Of a stretch of 64,000 nt of DNA, positions 53,710-62,640 are shown one piece after another. Source of the DNA: Betaproteobacteria bacterium (GTDB lineage Bacteria > Pseudomonadota > Gammaproteobacteria > Burkholderiales > SG8-39); assembly GCA_016713125.1 (NCBI GenBank), contig JADJPT010000006.1, positions 124,001 through 188,000 of the forward strand. Reading direction: 5' to 3'. Every line of letters begins with the position of its first letter. The first letter of the stretch is position 1. Below the pieces are notes generated by a model. The model searched no databases, was not told the DNA's origin, and worked only from the letters and a program-made list of their open reading frames with translations. The translations under genes and the position numbers were made by a program.

Positions 53710-53781
53710 ATGCATACACAAATCGCACAATATCCAATATTTTCGTCTGAATACTGGCTTCCGGAGTCAATATGTATACAC
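53710..53781. promoter_or_regulatory. paired operator-like motifs upstream of the Rieske gene
   Basis: ATGCATACAC (53710-53719; reverse complement GTGTATGCAT) and ATGTATACAC (53772-53781) are 62 bp apart in the AT-rich leader of the Rieske gene. They match the motifs in the nicF/GntR intergenic region in sequence and in spacing. The region 53782-53897 downstream of them shows no gene. Confidence 0.6.
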
Positions 53782-53897
53782 ATCGCATTCTGGCTTGTAA
53801 AGAGATGGGAGCGATTTCCATCCCGGACGAGTGCCCCTAGCCCTTTCGGCGGAAGGGAAGCCAGCGATCCCGAAGGACTGCGCTATGCCGAACGCAT

Positions 53898-54335
53898 TCA
53901 GTCCTTGCGTGCCTGCGCACGCAGCGATTCGGCATAGCCTTCGAGAAAGCCCGCCGCGCTTACGATGGTCGCGTAGCCGAGTTCGCGCTGCGCCCCGCCG
54001 GCCATCAGTTCCTTCTGCTTCAACACCTGCGCGATCAGCAGGAAGAACTGCTTTTCGAGCCGCTTGCCCAGCACCGTGGCAAACACCGCCGAGCCCTGCA
54101 GGCTCTGTATCAGGCTGTCGGTCTTGGCGACCAGGAAGGTCAGGCGATCCCTGTCCTTGTCACGATGCGCCGCCGGGAACGCCATGAACACGTTGGCGAG
54201 GTTCTGGAAATGCTCGGCCACCTGCAGCTTCTGCACGCGTTCGGCGCGCAGGGCCGCGGACATGACGTCCTTGCCGATGGTGAAGAGGTCGAGGGTCAGC
54301 GACAAGTCCGGCTCACTGCAGAAAGGAACTCGCAC
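53898..54335 (-). CDS. uncharacterised protein
   Basis: A soluble, helical protein of up to 145 residues with no recognised domain. A TTG would give MSLTLDLFTIGKDVMSAALRAERVQKLQ, which looks like a more natural N-terminus than the upstream codons. It has features such as AEHFQNLANVFMAFPAAHRDKDRDR and a C-terminal ELGYATIVSAAGFLEGYAESLR. Amphipathic heptads suggest coiled-coil or bundle packing. It lies 13 bp downstream of the ankyrin gene on the same strand, so the two may be co-transcribed. Function unknown. Confidence 0.7.
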   Translation of the reverse strand: MRVPFCSEPDLSLTLDLFTIGKDVMSAALRAERVQKLQVAEHFQNLANVFMAFPAAHRDKDRDRLTFLVAKTDSLIQSLQGSAVFATVLGKRLEKQFFLLIAQVLKQKELMAGGAQRELGYATIVSAAGFLEGYAESLRAQARKD

Positions 54336-54348
54336 CGAGCGCAGCTGC

Positions 54349-55051
54349 TCACTCCCTCGCCCCCTTCTCCTTTAGCGCATCTCCCAGCGGAACGTTCTTC
54401 GCCGCCACCGCCAGCGCCAGCGGCGTTGCGCCGCTCGTGCTCCTGGCGTTCACGTCCGCGCCGTTCTCGATCAGCAGCTCGGCGACTTCGCGCCGCGCGT
54501 AGGCCACCGCGGTGTGCAGCGGCGTGGTGCCGTTGCGGGTGCGGCTGTTGACGTCGGCGCCGCGGCTGATCAGCAGGTCGATCATCGGCATGCGCCCCTT
54601 CATGACCGCGTAGTGCAGCACCGAAGCGCCGGCCGGGCCGTCCTTCGCCTCGAGGTCCGCGCCGGCTTCGATCAGCTTCAGCGCCGCGGCGTTGTCACCG
54701 CGCGAGATGGCGGCGTGCAGGCTGCCGGGTGCGGCCTGCGCGGCGGGAGTGGGCAGGCGCGGCCGCCGTGTCGGACGCGGGCACGGAACGCACGGCGGGC
54801 CGGGCTTCGGGCGCTGCCGGCGGCGAGCTCGCCGGCGCTGCGGCGGGTGCGGCCTCGGGCGTGCGCCCGGCCTTGTCTTCCCCGCCGCCGAACAGGTTGC
54901 GGAAGAAGCTGCGCGTGCCGTCGATGATGCGCTCGTGCAGCGCGGGTTCGGCCAGCGGCGCGGCCTGGCCCTGCGCCTGTGCGGGCGCGCAGGCCAGCCA
55001 TACCGCCATGAGTGCGAATGAAGCCGGGCGCAAACGACGACGCATGCTCAT
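54349..55051 (-). pseudogene. secreted ankyrin-repeat protein, frameshifted
   Basis: The product has about 233 residues. It begins with a signal peptide (MRRRLRPASFALMAVWLACAPAQAQG; the second ATG at 55045 has the better GGGGAG spacing), then an Ala/Pro-rich linker. Four ankyrin repeats follow: SLHAAISRGDNAAALKLIEAGADLEAKD, SVLHYAVMKGRMPMIDLLISRGADVNSR, TPLHTAVAYARREVAELLIENGADVNAR, TPLALAVAAKNVPL. An extra C near 54757 splits linker and repeats into different frames. The expected location is periplasmic, in protein interaction. Confidence 0.82.
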
Positions 55052-55107
55052 CTCCCCTGGTGCGACTCCGCCCCGGGTCTGTGCCCGGATGCGGCCATGA
55101 TACCCGG

Positions 55108-56345
55108 CTACCCTGCCACCCGGTTACGCTGCGGCGGCTTGGGCGCCTGCGCCACCGGCGAGCCGCGCATGGCGTAGACCGCCGCCCCACGGCCAGCGCC
55201 GCCATGGCCCAGCCGATGGCCGGCACCCAGCCGGCCCAGGCCTTGAACTCCGCGCTCGCCGAGATGCCCGCCGCCACCAGCAGGATGCGGCCCAGCGTGG
55301 CCAGCGCGAACATCGCGAACAGGGTGCCGAGCATGGCGCCCTCGCGCTGCGCGCGGCCCAGCGCGGTGGTCAGCGTGAAGGCCGCCACGTTGATGGCCCA
55401 GCAGCCGCCGGCCACGAACTGCGCGGCCACCAGCATCTCGAGGCTGGCGGCGTTGGCGGCCAGCACGGTGGAAAAGGCGCCCAGCAGCCCGGCGGCGGCC
55501 ATCACGTTCAAGGCCCCGTGGCGCTTGACGAAGGCCGCGGCGGCGAACATCAGCAGGTTGAAGCCGATCCAGAACACCGGCATCAGGTATTGCAGTTGCT
55601 CGCCCTTGGCGAAGCGCAGGTATCCCGGTGCGGAGTTCAGCGCGAAGTGCACCTGGAAGCCGCCGGCCATCACCAGCAGCCCGGCGAAGAACAGCAGCGC
55701 CAGGCGCCGCGTGGCCGGCGCGCTCCAGTCCAGCGGCGGTTCGGCCTCGCCGGCCGGCTGCGGGCTGGCGCCCGCCAGGCGCCGCTCGACCAATACCAGG
55801 CCGCCCACGGTGGCCAGCAGCGTGAGGCTGGAGAGCACGAAGGGGATGCGCGCATCGACGTCGCGCAGGGCCACGCCCAGGTAGGGCGCCAGCGCCGCGG
55901 CGATCGCGCTGCCCGACAGCACCAGGGTCGACAGCCACGGGATCGACGGCGTGGCCGCGTAGCGCGAGAGCAGCGCCCAGGGCGGCGAGCGCAGCGCCGA
56001 GGAGCTCACCGCCCAGACGAACAGCAGCACCAGCAGCAGGTTGGCGCCCAGCAACGGCGCCGCGTAGGGCACCAGCAGGAACGCGGTGCAGGAGATCGCC
56101 GTGATGCCGAGGATCCAGCCGCCGAAACGCGCCAGGCCACGGCGCACGCGGTCGGCCCAGAAGCCGGTGAGCACGTCGCAGACGGCGAACACCGCCTGAT
56201 CGGCGATCAGGATCCAGGGAATCCACGACTTGTCGATGCCGGCCTGGGCCACGAGCTTGGGCAGGTAGATCACGTAGATCGTCCAGGTGGTGGCGAAGAA
56301 GAACTGCACCACCCCCAGATACACCGCCAGCCCGCGGGGCAGCAT
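55108..56345 (-). CDS. MFS transporter (C-terminal frameshift)
   Basis: A 12-helix carrier of about 412 residues starting MLPRGLAVYLGVVQFFFATTWTIYVIYLP. The motif-A-like loop is FWADRVRRGLARFGGW. Near residue 387 one base is missing in the plus-strand C-run at 55185-55188. The natural end (AVYAMRGSPVAQAPKPPQRNRVAG, stop at 55108) is therefore in the next frame and the literal frame runs on. The core transporter is otherwise intact. Substrate unknown; related proteins resemble glycoside/sugar or drug carriers. Confidence 0.8.
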
Positions 56346-56349
56346 GGGC

Positions 56350-56775
56350 TCAGCCCCCGGCGCTGCGCGGCTTCGCGTGGGCCGGCTGGAACTGCGGGTC
56401 GACCTCGATGCGGTAGCCGTTGGCCAGGCGGTTGGTCTCGTTGGCCAGGCCGACCACCGCCAGCAGTTCGGCGAACATCGCGTCGCTCATGCCCTTGGCG
56501 CGCGCCCCGGCGGTGTGCGAGTAACTGCAGTACTCGCAGTTATTGGTGGCGCTGACCGCCACGTAGATCATTTCCTTCACCAGCGGGTCGAGCGCCCCGG
56601 GGGCCATGACCTGGCGCACGTTGTCCCACATGCGGCGCAGTTCCTTCGGGTCGTTGGCCAGCACCTTCCAGAAGTTGTTGATCCAGTCGCTGCCGCGCGC
56701 CTGCATGATCTCGTCGTACACCGCCTTCACTGCCGGCGGCGCGTCCGCGTATTCCACCATCGGTACCAGGGCCAT
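56350..56775 (-). CDS. carboxymuconolactone decarboxylase/AhpD-family protein
   Basis: A 141-residue helical protein with the redox motif Cys80-Glu-Tyr-Cys83 followed by His87 (NNCEYCSYSHTAG), as in AhpD-like peroxidase-partner proteins. Family helices FWKVLANDPKELRRMWDNVRQVM and VKEMIYVAVSATN are clear. It lies 4 bp from the MFS gene start on the same strand. It probably has a peroxide- or disulphide-related role; a carboxymuconolactone decarboxylase role is not supported by context. Confidence 0.88.
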   Translation of the reverse strand: MALVPMVEYADAPPAVKAVYDEIMQARGSDWINNFWKVLANDPKELRRMWDNVRQVMAPGALDPLVKEMIYVAVSATNNCEYCSYSHTAGARAKGMSDAMFAELLAVVGLANETNRLANGYRIEVDPQFQPAHAKPRSAGG

Positions 56776-56844
56776 GCTGGGTCCCTCCTCTGCGGACCAT
56801 TATAATCAGCGCCCGGTTCCAGACTGCCCGAACAGAGAGATGCC

Positions 56845-57240
56845 ATGAACAAGATCGTGAAGACCGACGCCGAGTGGAAGTCCCAGCTCGACTCCATGCA
56901 GTTCAAGGTCACGCGCAAGCACGGCACCGAGCCGGCCTTCACCGGTGCGTATCACGACAGCAAGGAACCCGGCACCTACCTGTGCGTGTGCGGCGGGGCC
57001 GAGCTGTTCTCCTCCGAGCACAAATTCGATTCCGGCACCGGCTGGCCCTCGTACTGGCAGCCGGCCAGTGCCGAGAACGTCGAGACCCAGCAGGACTTCG
57101 CCTTCTTCATGAAGCGCACCGAGGTGCACTGCGCGCGCTGCGACGCCCACCTGGGCCATGTCTTCGAGGACGGCCCGCAGCCCACCGGACTGCGCTACTG
57201 CATCAACTCGGCCTCGCTGAAATTCGACAAAAAAGCCTGA
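56845..57240 (+). CDS. msrB: peptide-methionine (R)-S-oxide reductase MsrB
   Basis: A 131-residue repair enzyme that reduces methionine-R-sulfoxide. The catalytic Cys119 is in GLRYCINSASL. The fold markers are HKFDSGTGWPSYWQP and RTEVHCARCDAHLGHVFEDGP, giving one Zn-type Cys pair (Cys96, Cys99). The other pair is Cys47/Cys49, a CxC instead of the usual CxxC, so zinc binding may be altered. It starts a plus-strand block with yciB, bolA and ppiC. Confidence 0.96.
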   Translation: MNKIVKTDAEWKSQLDSMQFKVTRKHGTEPAFTGAYHDSKEPGTYLCVCGGAELFSSEHKFDSGTGWPSYWQPASAENVETQQDFAFFMKRTEVHCARCDAHLGHVFEDGPQPTGLRYCINSASLKFDKKA

Positions 57241-57307
57241 ATATTTAACGCTCTGGCCCGTTTCGCCGGGGTGCGGGCGGGGCAAGGCTGGTAAACTGCC
57301 GGCTGCC

Positions 57308-57874
57308 ATGAAGTTCCTCTTCGACCTTTTCCCGGTCATCCTCTTTTTCGTCGCGTTCAAGTTCGCCGGCACCTACACCGCCACGGCGGTGGCCATCGTC
57401 GCGACCTTCGCGCAGATCGGCTGGGTGTGGTTCCGCAAGAAGAAGGTCGAACCCATGCTGTGGGTGAGCCTGGGCGTGATCGTGGTGTTCGGCGGCGCGA
57501 CCCTGATCTTCCAGAACGAGACCTTCATCAAGTGGAAGCCCACCGTGCTGTACTGGCTGTTCGCCGCGGTGCTGGCCGGCGCGCAGCTGGGCCTGCGCAA
57601 GAACCTGATCCGCGTGATGATGGGTGCGCAGATCCAGCTGCCCGACGCGGTCTGGCCGCGCCTGCTGTGGAGCTGGGTCGGCTTTTTCGCAGTGATGGGC
57701 GTGCTCAACCTGTGGGTGGCCTACAACTTCGCCACCGACCTGTGGGTCAACTTCAAGCTGTTCGGCGGCATGGGCCTGATGTTCGCGTTCGTCATCGGCC
57801 AGGCCCTGTTCCTCTCCAAGTACATCGAGGAACCCAAGGAAGGCGCCGCCGGCAAGGACGCCGGAGCGCCGTGA
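57308..57874 (+). CDS. yciB: inner-membrane septation protein YciB (IspZ)
   Basis: A 188-residue protein of five helices opening MKFLFDLFPVILFFVAFKFAGT, as in YciB. Conserved segments are FRKKKVEPMLWVSLG, NETFIKWKPTVLYWLFA and WGFFAVMG-like WVGFFAVMGVLNLWVAY. It acts in the inner membrane with the divisome and envelope-elongation proteins. It is followed 4 bp later by the bolA-type gene. Confidence 0.95.
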   Translation: MKFLFDLFPVILFFVAFKFAGTYTATAVAIVATFAQIGWVWFRKKKVEPMLWVSLGVIVVFGGATLIFQNETFIKWKPTVLYWLFAAVLAGAQLGLRKNLIRVMMGAQIQLPDAVWPRLLWSWVGFFAVMGVLNLWVAYNFATDLWVNFKLFGGMGLMFAFVIGQALFLSKYIEEPKEGAAGKDAGAP

Positions 57875-57878
57875 AGCC

Positions 57879-58193
57879 GTGAGCGTCCAGCAGGCCATCA
57901 CGCAGCGCCTGGCCGCGCTGGAACCCGAAAGCGTGCGGCTCGAAGACGAGAGCGCCGCGCACGCCGGCCACGCCGGGGCCGCGCCGGGCGGCAATACGCA
58001 CTGGAAGCTCGCCATCGTCGCGCGCGGCTTCGCGCAGAAGAACACCGTGGCCCGCCACCGCATGGTCTACGCGGCGCTCGCCGACCTCATGAACAACCCC
58101 ATCCACGCGCTGCAGATCCGCGCGCTCACGCCCGAAGAAGCCGGCGACGAGTTGCGCGGCGCCGCCGGCGCACCCCGGGACAACCGTCCGTAA
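57879..58193 (+). CDS. BolA-family protein
   Basis: A 104-residue protein with the BolA fold. The helix-strand start QQAITQRLAALEPESVRLEDES is followed by the THWKLAIVARGFAQKNTVARHRMVYAALADLM region, including the conserved RHRMVY motif and His that can bind Fe-S with a monothiol glutaredoxin. The start is GTG. The C-terminus has a Gly/Pro-rich tail. Context matches the yciB-bolA-ppiC order of Burkholderiales. Confidence 0.93.
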   Translation: MSVQQAITQRLAALEPESVRLEDESAAHAGHAGAAPGGNTHWKLAIVARGFAQKNTVARHRMVYAALADLMNNPIHALQIRALTPEEAGDELRGAAGAPRDNRP

Positions 58194-58224
58194 CCGCCGT
58201 CCGTCACCCGCAAAGAGGACCGCC

Positions 58225-59070
58225 ATGAAAACCACCACCCTCGCCGCCGCCATCGCCGCGGCCCTGTTCTCCCTTGCCGCCCACGCGCAGGACCCGGCCA
58301 AGGCGCCGGCCAAGCCCGGCCACGCCCTGCCGCAGGCCCTGCAGCAACCCGCCACCGGCCCGCTGGCCACCGTCAACGGCGTGGCAATCCCCCGCTCGCG
58401 CGCCGAGATGCTGGTGCGCGAACGCGCCTCGCAGGGCCAGCGCGACAGCGCCGAGCTGCGCGGCGCGGTACGCGAAGAGCTGATCAACCGCGAGATCATC
58501 CTGCAGGAGGCCAACCGCTCGGGCCTGGCCAAGCGCGCCGACCTGCAGGCCGAGCTGGAGCTGGTGCGCCAGACCGTGATCGTGCAGGCCTACCTGCGCG
58601 AGTGGGTGCGCAACAACCCGGTGACCGACGCCGAAGTCGCCAAGGAGTACGAGCGCATCAAGGCCGAGATGGGTGACAAGGAATACAAGGCGCGCCACAT
58701 CCTGGTGGGCACCGAGGACGAGGCCAAGGGCCTGATCGCCGAACTGAAGAAGGGCGGCAAGTTCGAGGACCTGGCCAGGCGCGCAACCAAGGACGAGGGC
58801 ACCAAGGAGCGCGGCGGCGACCTCGACTGGCAGACCGCCGGCACCTTCGACAAGGACTTCTCCAACGCGATGACCAGGCTGGCCAAGGGCAAGTACACCG
58901 AGACCCTGGTCAAGACGCGCTTCGGCTTCCACATCATCCAGCTCGACGATTCGCGCAATGCCCAGCACCCACCGCTGGCCGAGGTGAAGCAGAACCTGCA
59001 GCAGCGCCTGCAGCGCACCAGGGTCGAGAAGGTGATCGGCGACCTGCGCGCCAAGGCGAAGATCGAGTAG
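58225..59070 (+). CDS. PpiC-type peptidyl-prolyl cis-trans isomerase
   Basis: A 281-residue secreted foldase. The signal peptide MKTTTLAAAIAAALFSLAAHAQ is followed by a SurA/PrsA-like N-terminal region and a parvulin domain at about 150-240 (KEYKARHILVGTEDEAKGLIAELKKGGKFEDLARR; ERGGDLDWQTAGTFDKDF; ETLVKTRFGFHIIQLDD). It acts in the periplasm on outer-membrane protein folding. It is the last gene of the msrB block. Confidence 0.94.
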   Translation: MKTTTLAAAIAAALFSLAAHAQDPAKAPAKPGHALPQALQQPATGPLATVNGVAIPRSRAEMLVRERASQGQRDSAELRGAVREELINREIILQEANRSGLAKRADLQAELELVRQTVIVQAYLREWVRNNPVTDAEVAKEYERIKAEMGDKEYKARHILVGTEDEAKGLIAELKKGGKFEDLARRATKDEGTKERGGDLDWQTAGTFDKDFSNAMTRLAKGKYTETLVKTRFGFHIIQLDDSRNAQHPPLAEVKQNLQQRLQRTRVEKVIGDLRAKAKIE

Positions 59071-59106
59071 CGCCCGCCGGGCCGGCGTACGCCGCCGGCC
59101 CCCGCC

Positions 59107-59538
59107 TTACTGGACGCGGGCGTGCTTGCGCCTCTCGAACTCCTCCAGCAAGGCCTGGAAGCTCAGACCCCAGCGCCCGGCCACGTGGCGGAACACCGCC
59201 TGCTCGGCCGGGGAAATGTCGCGGTCCGCGCTCATCACGCTGAGGATGATGCCGCACACCTTGATGCGCTCACCGGGATCACGCACCGGCTCGAGCAGCC
59301 GTTCGATGCGATCGAGGTCCACCAGCCGCACCGTCTCGCCATTGCCCTGCAGGGAGATGTCCGCGCAGTACTGCGCGAACACCTCGGCGAACCCGGCGCG
59401 CGAGATGCCCAGCATGCGATAGACGTCCAGTTCGTCGAGCACCTCCAGTTCCTCGTCCTCGACACGCGCATCGACCATCATCATCATGACGACGACGCGG
59501 GACAGGGCCTCCGGGCTGTTGGCAGGATACTGTTTCAC
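59107..59538 (-). CDS. TerB-like (tellurite-resistance/DjlA-type) domain protein
   Basis: A 143-residue helical protein with a TerB-type core: SRVVVMMMMVDARVEDEELEVLDELDVYRMLGIS, GERIKVCGIILSVMSADRDISPAEQAVFRHVAGRWGLS. I prefer the GTG at 59538 because GAGGAG lies 8 bp before it; an in-frame start at 59565 is less likely. The acidic, possibly metal-binding D/E helices fit the family. No signal peptide is seen. It is convergent with ppiC. Confidence 0.82.
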   Translation of the reverse strand: MKQYPANSPEALSRVVVMMMMVDARVEDEELEVLDELDVYRMLGISRAGFAEVFAQYCADISLQGNGETVRLVDLDRIERLLEPVRDPGERIKVCGIILSVMSADRDISPAEQAVFRHVAGRWGLSFQALLEEFERRKHARVQ

Positions 59539-59653
59539 TGTGATCGCTCCTCGGTGACGGCGCAATCGTCAACGCCATACCCTTTGGAGCGCCCGGCAGG
59601 CGCAGAGTTTCCCCGGCAGGATTGAACTTCTCAATGCGAACCCTGAAGGAACC

Positions 59654-60838
59654 ATGAAATCCATCCATTGCACGCTGCCCGTACTGCTGGCCGCCCTCGC
59701 CTGCGCGCCGCGCGCATCCGCCCAGGACATCGGCGCCTGCCTGAAGCAGTTGCGCGGCGAGGCGCTCGGCAGGGGCATCAGCACGCAGACCTTCGACACG
59801 GCCCTGGCCGGCGTCGAGGCCGATTCCAGCGTGCTCGAGGCGATGGACAACCAGCCCGAGTTCAAGATCCCGGTGTGGGACTACCTCGCGGTGCTGGTCG
59901 ACGCCCAGCGTATCGAGGACGGTCGCGCCCGGCTGGTCGAGTGGGCGCCGGTGCTGGCACGCGCCGAGGAGAAGTACGGCGTGGATCGGCATACGCTGGT
60001 CGCGCTGTGGGGCGTGGAATCCGACTACGGCAGGCAGCTCGGCGGACGCCCGCTGGTGCGTTCACTGGCCACCGTCTCCTGCCTGGGTCGCCGGCAGGCC
60101 TATTTCCGCGGCGAGTTCATCGCCACCCTGCGCATCCTGCAGAGCGGCGACATGCCGGCCGAGGCACTGACCGGCTCCTGGGCCGGCGCCTTCGGCCAGA
60201 CGCAGTTCATGCCCTCGACCTACGAGCGCGTGGCGGTGGACTTCGACGGCGACGGCCGGCGCGACATCGTCGCCTCGGTGCCCGACGCGCTGGGTTCGAG
60301 CGCCAACTACCTGTTGCGATCGGGCTGGCAGCGCGACACGTCCTGGGGTTACGAAGTGCGCCTGCCGGAGGGCTACCGCGGCCCCTCGGGCCGCCGCACG
60401 CGCAACGAACTGCGCGAATGGCGCCGGCTGGGCCTGCGCAACGCCGATGGCAGCGAGCTTGCCGGCGCCGGTTCCGCCGCCCTGTTGCTGCCGGCGGGCC
60501 GGAGCGGCCCGGCCTTTCTGGTCTCGAGGAATTTCAATGCCATCTATTCGTACAACGCCTCGGAATCCTATGCCCTGGCGATCGCGCACCTGTCGGACCG
60601 GCTGCGCGGCGGCGGCGCGTTCGTCGCGGCCTGGCCCACCGACGATCCCGGCCTGTCGCGCGCCGAGCGGCGCGAAGTGCAGGAACGATTGATCGCGCGC
60701 GGCCACGAGATCGGCGCCGCCGACGGTGCCATCGGTCCGCGCACGCGCCAGGCAATCGAAGCGTTCCAGGCGACGGCCGGGCTGGCGGTGGACGGCCGCG
60801 CGGGACAGAAACTGCTGCGCGCCTTGCGCCAGCCCTGA
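59654..60838 (+). CDS. lytic murein transglycosylase B with peptidoglycan-binding domain
   Basis: A 394-residue secreted enzyme. The signal peptide covers residues 1-24. The MltB-type SLT_2 domain follows, with catalytic Glu122 in VALWGVESDYGRQLGG and GSWAGAFGQTQFMPSTYERVAVDFDGDG. A PGBD-type peptidoglycan-binding domain occupies about 335-392 (IARGHEIGAADGAIGPRTRQAIEAFQATAGLAVDG). It cleaves glycan strands in the cell wall to anhydro-muropeptides. Confidence 0.95.
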   Translation: MKSIHCTLPVLLAALACAPRASAQDIGACLKQLRGEALGRGISTQTFDTALAGVEADSSVLEAMDNQPEFKIPVWDYLAVLVDAQRIEDGRARLVEWAPVLARAEEKYGVDRHTLVALWGVESDYGRQLGGRPLVRSLATVSCLGRRQAYFRGEFIATLRILQSGDMPAEALTGSWAGAFGQTQFMPSTYERVAVDFDGDGRRDIVASVPDALGSSANYLLRSGWQRDTSWGYEVRLPEGYRGPSGRRTRNELREWRRLGLRNADGSELAGAGSAALLLPAGRSGPAFLVSRNFNAIYSYNASESYALAIAHLSDRLRGGGAFVAAWPTDDPGLSRAERREVQERLIARGHEIGAADGAIGPRTRQAIEAFQATAGLAVDGRAGQKLLRALRQP

Positions 60839-60875
60839 GCCGCGCGCGACCGGCCTGCGCCGCGGCGACCTGCGG

Positions 60876-61319
60876 CTACTTCTTCGCGGCGGCCTTCTTC
60901 GCCAGCGCGTCCAGGCGCTTCTTTTCCTCGTGGCGGATGCGCTCGAGCATGCGCGCGTCCGGATCCTGCCAGCGCCCGCCGGACTCGCGCGCCATGTAGG
61001 CCACCGCGCGCGCGAACTCCTCCAGCGACAGGTCGGGCTTGCCGCCGCGGGCCGGCATGCCGCGCACGCCCACCCAGGCGTGCGCCGTGAGCACGTGCTG
61101 GCCTTCCTTGATCAGCGGCGCCCAGGCCTTGCGGTCGCCCAGGTGCGGCGCCTTGAGCGCGTCCTTGGGAACGTTGCGCGCGTCGACGGCATGGCAGGCG
61201 AAACAGGTTTCCCTGTAGACGGCTTCGCCGCTCTTGAGTTGCGCCTGCGGTTGCGCCTGCGCGGCCAGCGGCAGGCAGGCGAGGAGAAACAGCGGGAGAC
61301 TGCGATGCGGGCTGGGCAT
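60876..61319 (-). CDS. class I c-type cytochrome (c5-like)
   Basis: A 147-residue secreted protein. The signal peptide MPSPHRSLPLFLLACLPLAAQAQ is followed by a single haem site Cys39-Phe-Ala-Cys42-His43 and a likely axial Met in VRGMPARGGKPDL. The C-terminal 45 residues form a charged Lys/Arg-rich helix. It is a periplasmic electron carrier, with no operon partner. Confidence 0.93.
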   Translation of the reverse strand: MPSPHRSLPLFLLACLPLAAQAQPQAQLKSGEAVYRETCFACHAVDARNVPKDALKAPHLGDRKAWAPLIKEGQHVLTAHAWVGVRGMPARGGKPDLSLEEFARAVAYMARESGGRWQDPDARMLERIRHEEKKRLDALAKKAAAKK

Positions 61320-61422
61320 GCCTGACTATCCTGTGGGAGGGCTGGGTGTTGCAAGTCTAGCAGCGGCGCCGCCGCGTTCGCTTAACGTGCGCTGACAGTG
61401 CGCGCCCCGCGCAGGCCGGGCG

Positions 61423-62637
61423 CTACCAGCGCAGCGCCGGGATGCCGATGAACACCTGTCCGAAGGCATGCCGGCGGCCCTGCTCGGAGAACTCGCGCGA
61501 GCGCGCCACGCGTGAGACGGCCAGCTGCACCGGGCCCCACTGGAAGGCCAGGCCGGCGTGCATCTCGCCCACCAGCGGCGTGCGCGTGACCTTGTGGCTG
61601 TCGGCGAACAGGTTGCCGTCCAGCGAGAACTCGCGCGCCGAGACCGCGCCCTGCATGCCGAGGAGGAAATGCGCGCCGAAGGGCCGGCGCAGGCTATCGG
61701 CGGAACCTTACGGCGCCGAGACCGGCGCCGGGTTGTCGCCGCCCGGACGTATCGAGAAGGTGCCGAAATCGTTGGGGATGTTCCATCCGGCGCGCAGTTC
61801 GCCACCCACATAGGCACGCGTGGAAATGTTGCCCAGGCTCACCCCGGAATAGCGGATCAGTTCCACCGCCGCGCCGGGCGAGCAGAAGGCCGGCCCGCCG
61901 CCGCCGGGTCGGCAGGCCGGCCAGCGGTCCTCGTAGATCGGCAGCGCATTGCGTGTCTTGTGCTTCCTTTCGTACACCAGCTGCACGCCGAGCTCGTTCT
62001 TCAACTGATTGGACCAGCCCTGGAATCTGGCGAAACCGCGCACGTCGTGGATCAGGTCCTGCGCCTGCCTGGCCAGCGCCAGCGGTCCGATCACGCCCAG
62101 GTTCACCTCCAGCGAATCGAGGCGCTGCTCCTCGGCGCGGCTGCCGTCGGGTCCGGGGTTGGGCACGCTGCGCACGTGGTAGCCCAGGCCCAGATAGAGC
62201 CAGCCCGCATAGGGACGGTCGTTGGCGATCAGGGCCGACTGCGCGAAATCGCGCGGCGTGTACATGGCCTGGCCGAACTTGGCGAGGAAGTTGCGCCCCT
62301 GCACCTGGCGCGTGGCGTCCTGGGTCGGGTCGGTGCCGAGCAGGTCGAAGGCGCGGTGGCCGATCTCCTGCTGCACGCGGAAGAACGCCGGCAGGCATTC
62401 GGGTTGCGTGTCCGGCCCGACCTCGCCGGAGGCGGCCGAGACCTTCCAGCCGCTGGTGTAGTTGCTGTCGGTGTTGACGAACATGTCGTTTTCCAGCGTC
62501 AGGCTGAGCGCCGGGAAATCGACCGCACGATCCGGACAGGCCGCCGCCGCGGCCGTCGGCAGCGCCGCCAGCATGAGCGCCGCCAGACGCAGGGTTCTCA
62601 TTCGCAGAGTTGTCAGAATTGACGACCGGATTGCCAT
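61423..62637 (-). pseudogene. LpxR-family lipid A deacylase homologue with internal stop
   Basis: An outer-membrane beta-barrel of about 400 residues. A signal peptide (MRTLRLAALMLAALPTAAAA) is followed by LTLENDMFVNTDSNYTSGWKVS, FGQAMYTPRDF and RPYAGWLYLGLGYH. After SIRPGGDNPAPVSAP an in-frame TAA (61708-61710) interrupts it. The last third (HFLLGMQGAVSAREFSLDGN to FIGIPALRW) continues in the same frame. I start at ATG 62637 because a GGAG lies 8 bp upstream, inside repeat copy 3; ATG 62601 is an alternative. Catalytic residues look kept in the first part. Confidence 0.82.
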
Positions 62638-62640
62638 GCA

